Assembly: GCF_000381765.1 (NCBI RefSeq)
Contig: NZ_KB907084.1
Coordinates: 1-64,000, forward strand
Direction: 5' to 3'
Source of the DNA: [Zimmermannella] faecalis ATCC 13722
Lineage (GTDB): Bacteria > Actinomycetota > Actinomycetes > Actinomycetales > Microbacteriaceae
DNA length: 64,000 nucleotides
A program made the translations under genes and the position numbers. The notes beneath the pieces are model-generated. The model worked only from the letters and a program-made list of their open reading frames with translations. It had not been told where the DNA came from and ran no database searches. Of this stretch, positions 8,204 through 19,540 are shown in pieces; positions within the stretch are counted from its first letter, which is position 1; every line of letters starts with the position of its first letter.

Positions 8204-11200
8204 CTAGCCCTCGGTCCCCTCCTCGGGCACCACATCGTCGTCGGGCTTCGCGTCAAACAGCGCGAGGAAAACGTCTCGGAGCCACTCGAGGAACTCGTCG
8301 TCGGTCACCGGCTCCCCCATGCGCTTACCGCTCGGTAGCGGCAGCATGAGCAGGTGCTGCGACTCTTGGTACTTCGCCTCGGGATACATGCGGCGCAGGC
8401 GAATCTGCTTCGAGTCGGCGAGCGTTACCGGCGACATGCGAAGCACCCGGCCCACCGCCGCGAGCTCCCCAAGCTGCAGGCGCACGGCGAGGCGACGGAT
8501 CCGCGACACGGCGATGAGCGTCGTGACCTCGTGCGGCGGCTCGCCGTAGCGGTCGCGCAGCTCGTCGATCACGAGGTCGATCTGCCCCGGCTTCGCCGCG
8601 GCCGACGCCGCCGAGGACAGCTTCTGATAGGCCTCGAGCCGCAGCCGCTCCGACGCGATGTAGTCGTCGGGGATGCGCGCGTCCACCGGCAGCTCCATGC
8701 GCAGCTCGGTGTGCTGCTCGGGAGCCTCTCCCTTAAACGCGTCGACGGCCTCGCCGATCATGCGCAGGTAGAGGTCGAAGCCGACGCCCGCGATGTGCCC
8801 TGACTGCTCGCCGCCGAGCAGGTTGCCGGCGCCGCGAATCTCGAGGTCCTTCAGCGCGACCTGCATGCCCGACCCGAGCTCGTTGTTCGCCGCGATCGTC
8901 TCGAGGCGGTCATGCGCGGTCTCGGTGAGGGGCTTGTTCGCGTCGTAGAGGAAGTACGCGTACGCGCGCTCGCGCCCGCGGCCGACGCGGCCGCGCAACT
9001 GGTGGAGCTGGCTGAGTCCGTAGCGCTCGGCGTCGTCGATGATGAGCGTGTTCGCGTTCGGGATGTCGAGGCCGGTCTCGACGATCGTCGTCGTCACGAG
9101 CACGTCAAACTTGCGCTCCCAGAAGTCGACGATCACCTGCTCGAGCGTCGACTCGCTCAGTCGGCCGTGCGCGACCGCGATGCGCGCCTCGGGCACGAGT
9201 TCGGCGAGGTGCGCGGCGACGCGGTTGATCGAGGCCGTGCGGTTGTGCACGTAGAACACCTGGCCCTCGCGCAGGAGCTCGCGGCGAATCGCTGCGGTGA
9301 TCTGCTTGTCGCCGCGGGCGCCGACGTACGTGAGAATCGGGTGCCGGTCTTCTGGCGGTGTAGCAAGCGTCGACATCTCCCGGATGCCCGTGACCGCCAT
9401 CTCGAGCGTGCGGGGAATCGGCGTCGCGCTCATCGAGAGCACGTCGACGTTCGTCTTCAGCTGCTTCAGCTTCTCTTTGTGCTCGACGCCGAAGCGCTGC
9501 TCCTCGTCGACGATCACGAGCCCGAGATCGTGGAACGAGAACGACTCCGAGAGCAACCGGTGCGTGCCGATGACGATGTCGACCGAGCCGTCGCGCAGCC
9601 CCTGCTGCGTCTCGTCGATCTCGCGCGGCTTCTGGAACCGGCTCACGCCGCGAATCTGCACCGGGAACCCGGCCATGCGCTCCGTGAAGGTCTCGAGGTG
9701 CTGGCGCACGAGGAGCGTCGTCGGCACGAGCACGACGACCTGCTTGCCGTCCTGCACCGCCTTGAAGGCGGCGCGCACCGCGACCTCGGTCTTGCCGAAG
9801 CCGACGTCGCCCGAGAGCAGGCGATCCATCGGCATCGTGCGCTCCATGTCGCGCTTCACCTCGTCGATCACCTGCAGCTGGTCGGCCGTTTCGACGTACG
9901 GGAATGCCTCTTCGAGCTCGTGCTGCCAGGGCGTATCCGGCCCGAACGCGTGCCCCTTCGAGGCGACCCGCGCCGAATACAGGTTCACGAGGCCGACCGC
10001 GATGTCGCGCGTCGCCTTGCGCGCCTTCGACTTCGTCTGCGCCCAGTCGCTGCCGCCCATCTTCGACAGCGCCGGGTCTTCCCCACCGACGTAGCGACTC
10101 AGCTGTGACAGCTGGTCGGTCGGCACAAGCAGCTTGTCGCCCGGGTGCCCGCGCTTCGAGGGAGCGTATTCGATGACGAGGTACTCGCGCGTCGTACGCT
10201 GCTGCGTGCGCCCGGGCACCGGGATGTCGCGCTGCTCGAGCCGTAGGAACCGCCCGATACCGTGCTGGTCGTGCACGACGATGTCTCCGGTCTTCAGCTG
10301 CAGCGGGTCGACGACCGCGTTCGCCCGGCGCCGCGCGAGCTTCTTCGGTGCCGTCGCGCCGATGCCGACCGCGCGACCGTAGAAGTCCGACTCGGTGAGC
10401 AGCGCCACCCGCTCCTCGGGAAGCTGCACGCCCGCCGTGAGCGGCGCCTGCAGCAGGTAGACGACGCCGTGGTCGAGCTCATCGGGTAGCTCGTCGACCA
10501 CGCGACCCGCGGCCTCGTGCTCGCCGAGCACCTGCACCGCGCGCTCGACGAGCCCGGGCCCGTTCGCGGCCATGACGACCCGCCAGCCCTCGCCGAGCAG
10601 CTCGAGCGTGTGCCGCACCGCGCCTTCGGAGTCGCCCGCGAAGTTCGGCACGGGCTCCGAGGGCACCACGAGGTTGCCGTCGTCCTCGTTGCCGAACGGC
10701 GAGAGCGTCCACCACGTGCGCGCGCCCTTGCCCTCGTGCAGCTCGCGCACCGAATAGAAGTCGCCGCTCGAAAGGTCGATCGGCGCGTCGGCACCCGCGG
10801 TCGCGGCCGACCAGGCGGCCTCGAGAAACTCGCGGTTCGTCTCGCGAAGGTCGCGCGCGCGGTCGGCCACCCGCTCGGGTGCGAGCACCGCGATCGCCGC
10901 GTCGTCGGGCAGGTAGTCGGTAATCGGCACGAGCCCGTCAACGAGCGCCGGGGCGAGCGACTCCATCCCCTCAACCGGAATGCCCTCGGCGATCTTTTCG
11001 AGCATCCCCTCGATCGCGGGGAACTCGCCCTGCATCTCGCGGGCGCGGGCGCGCACGTCGTCGGTAAGCAGCAGCTCACGGCTCGGAGAGAGCACCACCT
11101 GGTCGAATGACTCGTCGAACGAGCGCTGGTCAGAGACCGAGAAGGGGCGAATCTCGTCGACCTCGTCGCCGAAGAAGTCGACACGAACCGCCTGCGCGGC

Positions 11201-11785
11201 GTCGGGCGGGAAAACGTCGAGAATGCCGCCACGCACCGCGAACTCGCCGCGTCGCGTCACCATGTCGACGCGCTGGTACGCGAGCGACACGAGCGTCGCC
11301 GCGAGGTCGTCGAGCGAGTACCCGCGGTCGCCCACCACGAGGCGAACGGTCACCGCGCTGTCGAGCCCCGGCAGCAGCGGCTGCAACGCCGCGCGCACCG
11401 AGGCGAACAGCACGAACGGATGCGCGGGGTCATCGCGCCAGTCGGCAAGCTTTCGCATTGCGGCGAGCCGTCGGCCGGTGGTGTCGGCCGACGGGCTCAG
11501 CCGCTCGTGCGGCAGGGTCTCCCAGGCCGGAAACTCTGCGATGGTCGCGTCGGGCAGGAACGCCGCGAGGTCGGACGCGTACTGCTCGGCCTCGCGGCTC
11601 GTCGCCGTGATCGCGAGCAGAATGCCGGCCCGCTCGGTTGTCGCCCGGCGCTCGAGCAGTTCGGCGAGCAGCGGCGCGCGCAGGCCATCACCGACCGTGA
11701 AGTCGGTGTCGAGGCGGTACTGTGCGGCCGCGCGCGCGAAACTGGGGTTGTCGCCCGCTGCGGCGAGAAATCCGTGGAGGCTCAC
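8204..11785 (-). CDS. mfd: Transcription-repair coupling factor Mfd
   Basis: 1193 residues, full length. The N-terminal third is the UvrB-like module (ILDVFPPDAAQAVRVDFFGDEVDEIR). Near residue 500 is the CarD-like RNA polymerase-binding domain (TGDIVVHDQHGIGRFLRLEQ). The translocase follows with Walker A GDVGFGKTEVA, DEEQ box VIVDEEQRFGVEH, the SATPIPRTLE motif and the TRG motif ending RGRVGRGRERAYAYFLY. It removes RNA polymerase stalled at DNA lesions and recruits UvrA. The start is GTG at 11785, overlapping the stop of the phosphatase pseudogene by four bases. Confidence 0.97.
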   Translation of the reverse strand: MSLHGFLAAAGDNPSFARAAAQYRLDTDFTVGDGLRAPLLAELLERRATTERAGILLAITATSREAEQYASDLAAFLPDATIAEFPAWETLPHERLSPSADTTGRRLAAMRKLADWRDDPAHPFVLFASVRAALQPLLPGLDSAVTVRLVVGDRGYSLDDLAATLVSLAYQRVDMVTRRGEFAVRGGILDVFPPDAAQAVRVDFFGDEVDEIRPFSVSDQRSFDESFDQVVLSPSRELLLTDDVRARAREMQGEFPAIEGMLEKIAEGIPVEGMESLAPALVDGLVPITDYLPDDAAIAVLAPERVADRARDLRETNREFLEAAWSAATAGADAPIDLSSGDFYSVRELHEGKGARTWWTLSPFGNEDDGNLVVPSEPVPNFAGDSEGAVRHTLELLGEGWRVVMAANGPGLVERAVQVLGEHEAAGRVVDELPDELDHGVVYLLQAPLTAGVQLPEERVALLTESDFYGRAVGIGATAPKKLARRRANAVVDPLQLKTGDIVVHDQHGIGRFLRLEQRDIPVPGRTQQRTTREYLVIEYAPSKRGHPGDKLLVPTDQLSQLSRYVGGEDPALSKMGGSDWAQTKSKARKATRDIAVGLVNLYSARVASKGHAFGPDTPWQHELEEAFPYVETADQLQVIDEVKRDMERTMPMDRLLSGDVGFGKTEVAVRAAFKAVQDGKQVVVLVPTTLLVRQHLETFTERMAGFPVQIRGVSRFQKPREIDETQQGLRDGSVDIVIGTHRLLSESFSFHDLGLVIVDEEQRFGVEHKEKLKQLKTNVDVLSMSATPIPRTLEMAVTGIREMSTLATPPEDRHPILTYVGARGDKQITAAIRRELLREGQVFYVHNRTASINRVAAHLAELVPEARIAVAHGRLSESTLEQVIVDFWERKFDVLVTTTIVETGLDIPNANTLIIDDAERYGLSQLHQLRGRVGRGRERAYAYFLYDANKPLTETAHDRLETIAANNELGSGMQVALKDLEIRGAGNLLGGEQSGHIAGVGFDLYLRMIGEAVDAFKGEAPEQHTELRMELPVDARIPDDYIASERLRLEAYQKLSSAASAAAKPGQIDLVIDELRDRYGEPPHEVTTLIAVSRIRRLAVRLQLGELAAVGRVLRMSPVTLADSKQIRLRRMYPEAKYQESQHLLMLPLPSGKRMGEPVTDDEFLEWLRDVFLALFDAKPDDDVVPEEGTEG

Positions 11786-13383
11786 TCACCCCATTCTAGG
11801 CGCGCCACCGCCGCGCGGCGTCGACGCACCACAAGTGCCACCCCGAGGGCAGCGAGTGTTACGCCGATGAGGCCGCCGCCCCACAGCGCGGCGTCGTTCG
11901 CGCCGGTGGTCGCGAGCGCGTCGGTATCGTTCGAGGCGTCCACGGTTGGCGTCTCGGTCGCAGTCGTGGTCTCGGTCGCGGTCTCGGTCGCGTCGGGCGT
12001 GCTCGTGGCCGAGTCGGTCGATTCGACGGGCGCATCCGTTTCGGCCGGGGTCTCCGACGGCTCCTGGGTCTCCGATGGCTCCGGAGTTTCCGTCGGTGCC
12101 GGGGTCTCCGAAGCACCGTCGCCGTCGATCGAGATGCTGCCCTCTTCGTTCACGGTCACCTCGGCGTTCATCGCGGCCACGAGGTTGAGGCGCTGCCAAC
12201 TTTCTTCCTCGCCGGCGTCGAGCGGGTGCCCCGAGTCGATTGCCGTCAGGGCGAGCACCTCGCGACGCTGTTCGGCGGTGAGGTCGGGGTGGCTCGTGCT
12301 CAGCAGCGACTCCGCACCCTCGGGCACCACAATCTCGGCACCGGTGGAGCCGGTGAGGGGGAAGTCGTAGCTGAGCTTGTCCTCGTAGTACGCGAGCGCG
12401 TCATCGGTCGACAGGTAGGGCGTGTCGTTCGCGATGCAGTTCTCAAGGGTGTCGCCGCAGCCGGCTTCGAGCACCGACCGCAGCTCGGCGGCGGCCTCGT
12501 CCATGAGCGCGGCAAACTCCGGGTCGGCAAGACGGAGCTGCACGATCTTCTGGCCCATCATTCGACCGCCGATCACGTCGAGGGCCCAGTGCGCGCCCAT
12601 GACGATGCGGTTGTTGCCCGCCTCGGCGGTGCGCGCGAGAATCTGCGGCGCGAGTTCCGGCAGCAGGGTCGCGAGGGCGGTGCCCTGCCAGTACGCCTGC
12701 GAGGTGTGTCCCGAGGGGAAGGCGCCGCTCGTCGAGCCCCACGCGTCGCCGCCCTCGCGATCGACGAGGGTCAGCTGGCCGCCCGCCTCAACGCTGGTGA
12801 CGAGCTCGCCGTCGACGGTGTTCAACTGAATGTCCGGGCGGTCGTAATCGAAGTAGTTCTTCGGCGGGTTCGTCGACGCCGAGGCGCCGATACGGCCGCC
12901 GTCCTTCGCGAGCAGCGCCTGCGTCTTCGGCAGCTCACCGGCCTCCATGGCGCTGAGATAGATCGCGCCGAGGTTCTCGCCGAGGCCGTCGGCCATGGTC
13001 AGCGACATGTCGCCGTACTAGTCGACGATCGCCCGCTCGTGCTGCGCATCCGATGAGGTCGTGTTGATCCGCACCGTGGTCTCGATATCGTGCTCGATCA
13101 CCTCGGCGTTGCCCGTCTCGGCGAAGTCGCCGTCGACGCGGAGCGTGTTGAACGTGTCCAGCATTTGGATCGACCAGTTGTTCGGGTCGGGATTCTCGGC
13201 GTCACCGGTGCTCGTCGTTTGGTCGGAGACGTAGCTGTACGACAGCTGCTCCTCGGTGAAGCCTTCGGCCGCGAACGCCGTCTGACCGCCGAGGCTCGCG
13301 ATTGCCACGCCGGCGACAAGGCCGGTGACGAGAGCTGGACGGAGTCGGTACCGATGACGGGCGGAAAACGGTGTTGCGCGCAT
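11782..13383 (-). pseudogene. Secreted PAP2-family acid phosphatase with LATTG anchor, broken by an in-frame TAG
   Basis: One continuous frame encodes a signal peptide (MRATPFSARHRYRL then a hydrophobic run to AFAAEG), a class A/PAP2 phosphatase core and a Thr/Glu/Pro-rich stalk. It ends with a sorting signal LATTG, a membrane helix and RRRR. The active-site motifs are AFPSGHTSQ and NNRIVMGAHWALDVIGG. A TAG codon at 13018-13020 interrupts this frame after ...ERAIVD, upstream of the active site. The next in-frame ATG (13008) would give a protein lacking its signal peptide. LAxTG fits sortase E substrates of actinobacteria. The stop may be a real nonsense mutation (one base from CAG) or a sequence error. 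ATG 13383 has an AAGG box. Confidence 0.75.
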
Positions 13384-13514
13384 ACCTTGCCTTTGGGGTG
13401 GGGAGGGCGGTGACGCTCGTCCCAGCGGCGAGCCCATCGGAAGGTAGACGACACTTGTGGCCTGCAGGCAAACGTGAGGTTACGCGGGCCAGCATCTGCC
13501 CGCGCATCCGACTG

Positions 13515-13721
13515 CTAGTGGCGGCCGAGCCGCCGGTACCGCGAGTAGAGCACGGCGAGCACCACGACGAGCGCCATCGCCGCGATGAGCGCTACGGGGT
13601 CGAGCGGGATCCGCAGCACGAGGCAGCTCACGACCGAGAACACCGCCATCGCCGCGAAGAACCCGACGAACCCGAGCCAGAGCTGCAGCTGGTTGCGCTG
13701 CACGTGCTTGTTGTTCGGCAT
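13515..13721 (-). CDS. Small two-helix membrane protein of the ABC importer operon
   Basis: 68 residues with a basic start (MPNNKHVQRNQL) and two hydrophobic segments at about 14-36 and 42-60, ending RYRRLGRH. Its ATG overlaps the stop of the upstream permease gene by one base, so it is probably translated by coupling. I recognise no family. It may assist the transporter or be a conserved passenger. Confidence 0.7.
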   Translation of the reverse strand: MPNNKHVQRNQLQLWLGFVGFFAAMAVFSVVSCLVLRIPLDPVALIAAMALVVVLAVLYSRYRRLGRH

Positions 13722-14590
13722 CAGCTCTTCACCCCGCCCGCGGTGAGGCCCGCGACGATACGGCGCTGGAGCACGAGCACGAGAATGACGAGCGGCACCG
13801 TGACGATCGTGCCGGCCGCCATAATCGCGGCGTAGGGCTGGATGTATGGGTTCGGCCCCGCGAAGCGCGCGATCGCGACCGTGACGGGCTCGACGTTCGG
13901 GCGCGAGAGCTGGCTCGCGAGCAGGTACTCGTTCCAGGTGGCGATGAACGCGAGGATCGCGGTCGTGAACACCGCCGGTGCCGCGAGCGGCAGGATCACC
14001 CGCATGAACGCCTGCCCGCGCGTCGCGCCGTCGACCCGCGCCGCTTCCTCGAGTTCCCACGGCAGATCGTGGAGGAACGAGGTGAGGGTGTAGATCGTGA
14101 GCGGCAGCGCGAACGAGATGTTCGGGATGATGAGCGCCTGGTACGTGCCGAGCCACGAGATGTTCGTGAACAACTGGAACAGCGGCGTCACGAGCGCGAT
14201 GCCGGGGAACATCGACGCGGCGAGGATGATGCCGGTCACGAAACTCTTGCCCGCGAAGTTCAGCCTGGCGAGGGCGTACGACACCGTCACGCCGAGCAGC
14301 ACCGCGACGACGGTCGTCACGCCCGAGATGACGAGCGAGTTCCCGATCGACCGCAGCAGGTTGTTGCCGCCCGACGGGTTGAGCGCCTGCGAGAAGTTCT
14401 CGAACGTGAAGAACGTCGGCCACGGGGTCGTGTCGAAGGTGTGTGAGACGTCGCGGAAAGCGACGACCATCATCCAGTAGAACGGCAGGAGGCACCAGAG
14501 CACGATGAGCGCGCCGCTGAGGTAGGTGCCCCACCCTTCGCCGGTGCGCACACGGCGCTGGATGACCTGGGGTTGCGTCGTGGTCGTCAC
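13721..14590 (-). CDS. sugB: Carbohydrate ABC transporter permease, MalG/SugB type
   Basis: 289 residues with about six transmembrane segments. The cytoplasmic EAA loop that docks on the ATPase is present (LEEAARVDGATRGQAFMRVILPLAAP). It pairs with the MalF-type permease, whose stop lies one base before this start. The trehalose assignment rests on the LpqY-like binding protein of the same operon and is inference. Confidence 0.85.
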   Translation of the reverse strand: MTTTTQPQVIQRRVRTGEGWGTYLSGALIVLWCLLPFYWMMVVAFRDVSHTFDTTPWPTFFTFENFSQALNPSGGNNLLRSIGNSLVISGVTTVVAVLLGVTVSYALARLNFAGKSFVTGIILAASMFPGIALVTPLFQLFTNISWLGTYQALIIPNISFALPLTIYTLTSFLHDLPWELEEAARVDGATRGQAFMRVILPLAAPAVFTTAILAFIATWNEYLLASQLSRPNVEPVTVAIARFAGPNPYIQPYAAIMAAGTIVTVPLVILVLVLQRRIVAGLTAGGVKS

Positions 14591-14591
14591 G

Positions 14592-15665
14592 TCACTTCTC
14601 CCTCGTCGTCATCGCTCGCGTCGTGACGGGCTCGGTCTGAATCGGCCCGCGACGCTTGCGCTTGCGGCCGCCCGTGCCGAGATCGGGCGCGGGCTGGGTC
14701 TGCGCGACCGCATTCGCGCCGAGCACCTTCACCATGATGAACGCGCAGATGAAGATGATGAGGAACACGATCGTCGACAGCGCCGACGCGTTGTTGTATT
14801 CGTTCTCGCGCATCGTCGCCGTGACGAGCAGTGACATCGTCGTCGCCGAGCCCGACGTGTTGCCCTGCATGATCGCGGGCAGGTCGTACATGCGCAGCGC
14901 GTCGAGCAGGCGGAACAGAATCGCGACCATGAGCGCGGGGCGCACGAGCGGCAACGTGATCTGCCGGAACTGCTGCCACTTCGTCGCGCCGTCGATGCGC
15001 GCGGCCTCGTAGACGTCCTTCGGGATCAGCTGCAGCCCCGCGAGAATCAGCAGCGCGACGAACGGCGTCGTCTTCCAAACGTCGGCGACGATGACGGCGG
15101 TAAGCAGCTCCCACGTGCCGGTGGTCCATTGCAGGTCGAGCCCCGTCAGGCTGTTCACGATGCCCTGCGGCGCGAAGATAAACGCCCACAGCTTCGCGGT
15201 GACGGCCGTCGGAATCGCCCACGGCACGAGCACGGCGGCCCGCAGCAGGCCTCGCCCGACCATGTTGCGGCCCATGATGATCGCCATGCCGAAGCCGATG
15301 ACGACCTCGAGCGACACCGTGATGATCGTGAGGAGGAACGTGACGCCGATCGCCTGCCAGAACTGGCTGCCGGTCGTGCCCGGCGGGCAGGAGTTCACGC
15401 CGCCGCCGCAGTCCTGCAGCAGCCAGTGCGTGTAGTTCGAAATACCAGCGAACCCGCCGTCTTGAAAGAAGCCCGTGTTCGGGTCGAACATGCGGTCCTG
15501 GTTAAACGACTGCACAATCGCGCTGATGATCGGATACCCGATGACGATCGCCAGCACGATCATCGCGGGGGCGATCAGCCACACTGCCGATTTGCCGTCG
15601 CTACGCCACTTGCGCTGCACCGGCGACGCGGGCCCCTGCCGCGTCGTGGAACTCGAGCTCGTCAT
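14592..15665 (-). CDS. sugA: Carbohydrate ABC transporter permease, MalF/SugA type
   Basis: 357 residues. A Ser/Thr-rich N-terminal tail precedes the first membrane helix (AVWLIAPAMIVLAIVIGYPI). A periplasmic loop carrying two Cys (LQDCGGGVNSCPPG) follows. The EAA motif YEAARIDGATKWQQFRQITLPLVRP is near residue 235. The C-terminal tail is basic (GGRKRKRRG). The start at 15665 has a GGAG box; the longer frame upstream lacks support. Confidence 0.85.
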   Translation of the reverse strand: MTSSSSTTRQGPASPVQRKWRSDGKSAVWLIAPAMIVLAIVIGYPIISAIVQSFNQDRMFDPNTGFFQDGGFAGISNYTHWLLQDCGGGVNSCPPGTTGSQFWQAIGVTFLLTIITVSLEVVIGFGMAIIMGRNMVGRGLLRAAVLVPWAIPTAVTAKLWAFIFAPQGIVNSLTGLDLQWTTGTWELLTAVIVADVWKTTPFVALLILAGLQLIPKDVYEAARIDGATKWQQFRQITLPLVRPALMVAILFRLLDALRMYDLPAIMQGNTSGSATTMSLLVTATMRENEYNNASALSTIVFLIIFICAFIMVKVLGANAVAQTQPAPDLGTGGRKRKRRGPIQTEPVTTRAMTTREK

Positions 15666-15789
15666 CTCGACTCCTGCATCCCTCGATCTCTCCGCAACCA
15701 CGGTTGCGCCCTGGCGAATGCGCGGGCCACCGAACCGTGGCCCGGAGACGGTGGCGCGGGCGGTGCTGCCCGCGCCACCGCGGCGCCGG

Positions 15790-17067
15790 TTAGCCGGCCG
15801 TCGACGACGTGATCGCGTCACTCATGTTCGTGACCACCTCATCGACGGGTTTGCCCTCGACGATCGCCGCGTAGGCGTTGTCGGCGATGGCCTTCGAGAC
15901 GGCCGCGTAGAACGGCGTCACGGGGCGGGGCTGCGCGTTGTCGAGCGCATCCTTGAGCGCCGGCAGGTACGGGAACTGCTCGATGAGCGACTCGTCCTCG
16001 TAGATCGACGCGAGCACCGGCGGGAACGACTGCTCGGCGAAGCCCTTCTGGTTCTCTTCCGACAGAATGAACTGCACGAAGTCGAACGCGGTGGCCTTGT
16101 TCTCGGAGTAGACGTTGATGCCGTTGTTGTAGCCGCCGAGCGTCGATGCGCCGGGCCCGTCGGGGCCGACGATCGCGGCGACGTCGAACTTGTCCTTCAC
16201 CTGCGAGGTCTCTTCGCTCATCGCGGTGTCGTACATGTAGGGCCAGTTGTAGGCAAAGACGGTCTCACCCGCGAGGAACGAGAGGTTCGTCTGCTCCTCG
16301 GTGTAGCCGTTCGCGGCCTTCGGGATGTCGCCGTTGGCGTATGCCTCGGCGAGCGCCTCGATGCCGGCCTTCGCCTCGTCGGAGTCGACCGTGGGCGTCT
16401 TGCCGTCGGCGTCGACGACCGAGCCACCCCACGAGTTGATCGCCTGCGTGGTCTGCACAGTGAGGCCCTCATAGTTCTTCAGCTGCATGATGAGCAGATC
16501 GAGGTTCTCGGCGTCGGCAGCGTCGCGATACGCGAGCAGGTCGTCCCATGTCGTCGGCACCTCGTCGACGATGTCGGTGCGGTAGAACATGAGCTGCGCG
16601 TTCGTGTTCTGCGGCGCCGCGTAGAGCGTGTCCATGTACGTCGCCGACTCGACGGTCGCCGGCAGCAGCGCCGACGTGTCGAGGTTGAGGTCGCCGTCGA
16701 GCGGCTGCAGCCAGCCGTTCGCCGCGAACTCTGCGGTCCAGGTGACGTCGAGCGCCATGACGTCGTAGTCACCGCTCTGCGCCTGCAGCGACTGCACGAG
16801 CGTGTCGCGCTGGCCGTTCGCCTCCTGCGGCAGCTCAACGAGGGTGACCTCCTCGTCGGGGTGATCGGCGTTCCAGGCTTCGATGATCGGCTCGAGCTTG
16901 CCGGCGTCATTCGCGCCCATCGCGAACGAGATCGGGCCGCGGCTGTCGAGGCCCTCGGCCTGTGCGCCGCTCCCCTCCCCGCCGCCTCCGCCGCCACCGC
17001 CCGAACATCCGGCGAGTACGAGTCCTGCCACGGCGACTGCCGCCACCGCACTGATCCGTCGCTTCAT
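15790..17067 (-). CDS. lpqY: Sugar-binding lipoprotein of ABC importer, LpqY-like
   Basis: 425 residues. The lipoprotein signal is VAVAGLVLAGCSGG, followed by a poly-Gly stretch. The body is a family 1 solute-binding protein. It contains DYDVMALDVTWTAEFAANGWLQPL, which closely resembles the corresponding stretch of mycobacterial LpqY, the trehalose receptor. FAYNWPYMYD and RPVTPFYAAVSKAI are also typical of the group. With SugA-, SugB- and SugC-like genes around it, trehalose recycling is the best guess. The start at 17067 follows GGGAG. A 122-base gap separates it from sugA. Confidence 0.85.
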   Translation of the reverse strand: MKRRISAVAAVAVAGLVLAGCSGGGGGGGGEGSGAQAEGLDSRGPISFAMGANDAGKLEPIIEAWNADHPDEEVTLVELPQEANGQRDTLVQSLQAQSGDYDVMALDVTWTAEFAANGWLQPLDGDLNLDTSALLPATVESATYMDTLYAAPQNTNAQLMFYRTDIVDEVPTTWDDLLAYRDAADAENLDLLIMQLKNYEGLTVQTTQAINSWGGSVVDADGKTPTVDSDEAKAGIEALAEAYANGDIPKAANGYTEEQTNLSFLAGETVFAYNWPYMYDTAMSEETSQVKDKFDVAAIVGPDGPGASTLGGYNNGINVYSENKATAFDFVQFILSEENQKGFAEQSFPPVLASIYEDESLIEQFPYLPALKDALDNAQPRPVTPFYAAVSKAIADNAYAAIVEGKPVDEVVTNMSDAITSSTAG

Positions 17068-17207
17068 GAATTGCTCCCTTACATTTCGTTTCAGCGCTCG
17101 ATCTCGGAATTGGATCGCGGCTCCGCCAACGCTGGCGGGCACCTTTGTAGTCTTGCACGCATCCCGCGCCACTGCGGAACATTGTGCAATTCGTTGTGAC
17201 CTCGCAA
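17068..17207. other. Gap between sugC and lpqY
   Basis: No gene. The part next to sugC is A/T-richer and contains repeated TTGTG/TGCAATT-like words near 17180-17210, possibly a promoter or operator for lpqY. No clean -35/-10 pair is visible. Confidence 0.3.
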
Positions 17208-18281
<1,074 letters not shown>

Positions 18282-18340
18282 CGTTGGTCTCCTTCCTGGC
18301 GGGTACGCACCAGACGATCCGATGAAGGGTTGTCGCGATC

Positions 18341-19102
18341 CTAGCCCGCGAAGTAGTCGCGCGCGTATCCCGCGACGCGGTGCGCGTACGCGGTCGGCAC
18401 GTTATAGGTCGACACCGCCGCGTTCCAGCCGTCATCGCTCACGAGTTCGCCACCGCTCTCGCAGAGGTAGACGCCAGCCGTGAGCGCGGCATCGTCGATG
18501 TTGTGCGGATCGGCGACGCCATCGAGATTCGCGTCTTGCCCCACCCGCTGCCAGGTCTCGGGAATGAACTGGAGCGGGCCCACCGCGCGATCCCACTCGG
18601 CATCGCCGTCGAGCGCACCGCCGTCGGTGTCGACGACCGCCATCGTGCCCTCGGTGCCGTCGAGCGGGATCCCGACGATCGGTGGGCTGACGACGCCGTC
18701 ATCGCCGATGCCGCCGCCAAAGATTGCGCCGTGCACCGACTCGACCTGCGCGATGCCGGCGATCGTGTTCCAGCCGATGCCGCAGTCGGGCATCGTCTCG
18801 GCAAGCCGCAGGGCGGCACCCGCGTACGCGGCGACCGCGCGCTGCGGAATCCCCGTGCGCTCGGCGGTCACGGCGAGCCACACGGGCTCGACGAGGTCGG
18901 TGATGGCGACGTCGGTCGCGGTGGATGCCGCCGCCGGCAGTTCCTGCTCGGGCGCCTGCGGGTAGCCGCGTTCAGTGAACGAGGGTCGCGACTCCCCCGC
19001 GCATCCCGCCAGCAGCATGAGCGGCAATACCAGCGGCAGCGCGACGGCCGCCGGGCTCACCGACTGGCGCCGGGAACGCGACCGGGGCACGGTGGCGCTC
19101 AC
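18341..19102 (-). CDS. Lytic murein transglycosylase lipoprotein, MltB/SLT type
   Basis: 253 residues. The hydrophobic signal [17 protein letters not shown] carries a lipobox. The catalytic core has the Glu in [12 protein letters not shown], then [41 protein letters not shown], with the MltB-type pattern. It should cleave peptidoglycan glycan strands outside the membrane. I choose GTG 19102 because it overlaps the dtd stop by four bases (GTGA), indicating coupling; the frame extends further upstream without support. Confidence 0.85.
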   Translation of the reverse strand: MSATVPRSRSRRQSVSPAAVALPLVLPLMLLAGCAGESRPSFTERGYPQAPEQELPAAASTATDVAITDLVEPVWLAVTAERTGIPQRAVAAYAGAALRLAETMPDCGIGWNTIAGIAQVESVHGAIFGGGIGDDGVVSPPIVGIPLDGTEGTMAVVDTDGGALDGDAEWDRAVGPLQFIPETWQRVGQDANLDGVADPHNIDDAALTAGVYLCESGGELVSDDGWNAAVSTYNVPTAYAHRVAGYARDYFAG

Positions 19103-19536
19103 GCGATCTCGGCCGTGTCGAGGAGGATCGTGAATGGTCCGTCGTTCACGCTCTCGACGCGCATCATCGCACCGAATCGGCCCGTTTCTACGTGCAGGCC
19201 GGCTGCCCGAAGTCCGTCGACGAGTTCGTCGATGAGCGGCTCCGAGATCCCGCCGGGCGCGGCGTTCGACCACGACGGCCGCCGGCCCTTGCGCGCGTCA
19301 CCGTAGAGCGTGAACTGACTCACGACGAGCACGGGCGCGCCCACGTCGAGCGCGCTGCGCTCCCCCTCGAGGATGCGCAGCTGCGAAATCTTGCGCACGA
19401 GCTTCGCCACCTCGGCCGCATCGTCGCCGTGCGTCACCCCGACGAGGGCGACCAGGCCCGGTTGCGGGAGGCGGCCGACGATCTCGCCGTCGACCACGAC
19501 GCTCGCCGAAGCGCACCGCGTCACGACCGCGCGCAT
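19099..19536 (-). CDS. dtd: D-aminoacyl-tRNA deacylase
   Basis: 145 residues, the normal length. Both catalytic motifs are present: SQFTLYGD near residue 77 and the Gly-Pro motif VNDGPFT near the C-terminus. It hydrolyses D-amino acids wrongly attached to tRNA. It is located four bases after pth in an overlapping translation-related operon. Confidence 0.95.
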   Translation of the reverse strand: MRAVVTRCASASVVVDGEIVGRLPQPGLVALVGVTHGDDAAEVAKLVRKISQLRILEGERSALDVGAPVLVVSQFTLYGDARKGRRPSWSNAAPGGISEPLIDELVDGLRAAGLHVETGRFGAMMRVESVNDGPFTILLDTAEIA

Positions 19537-19540
19537 CCGG

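Noticed and set aside
12982-13050. TAG in the phosphatase read as pyrrolysine or as programmed readthrough
   Set aside because: No pyrrolysine genes are seen, the residue is not at an active site, and no readthrough context is apparent; mutation or sequence error is simpler.
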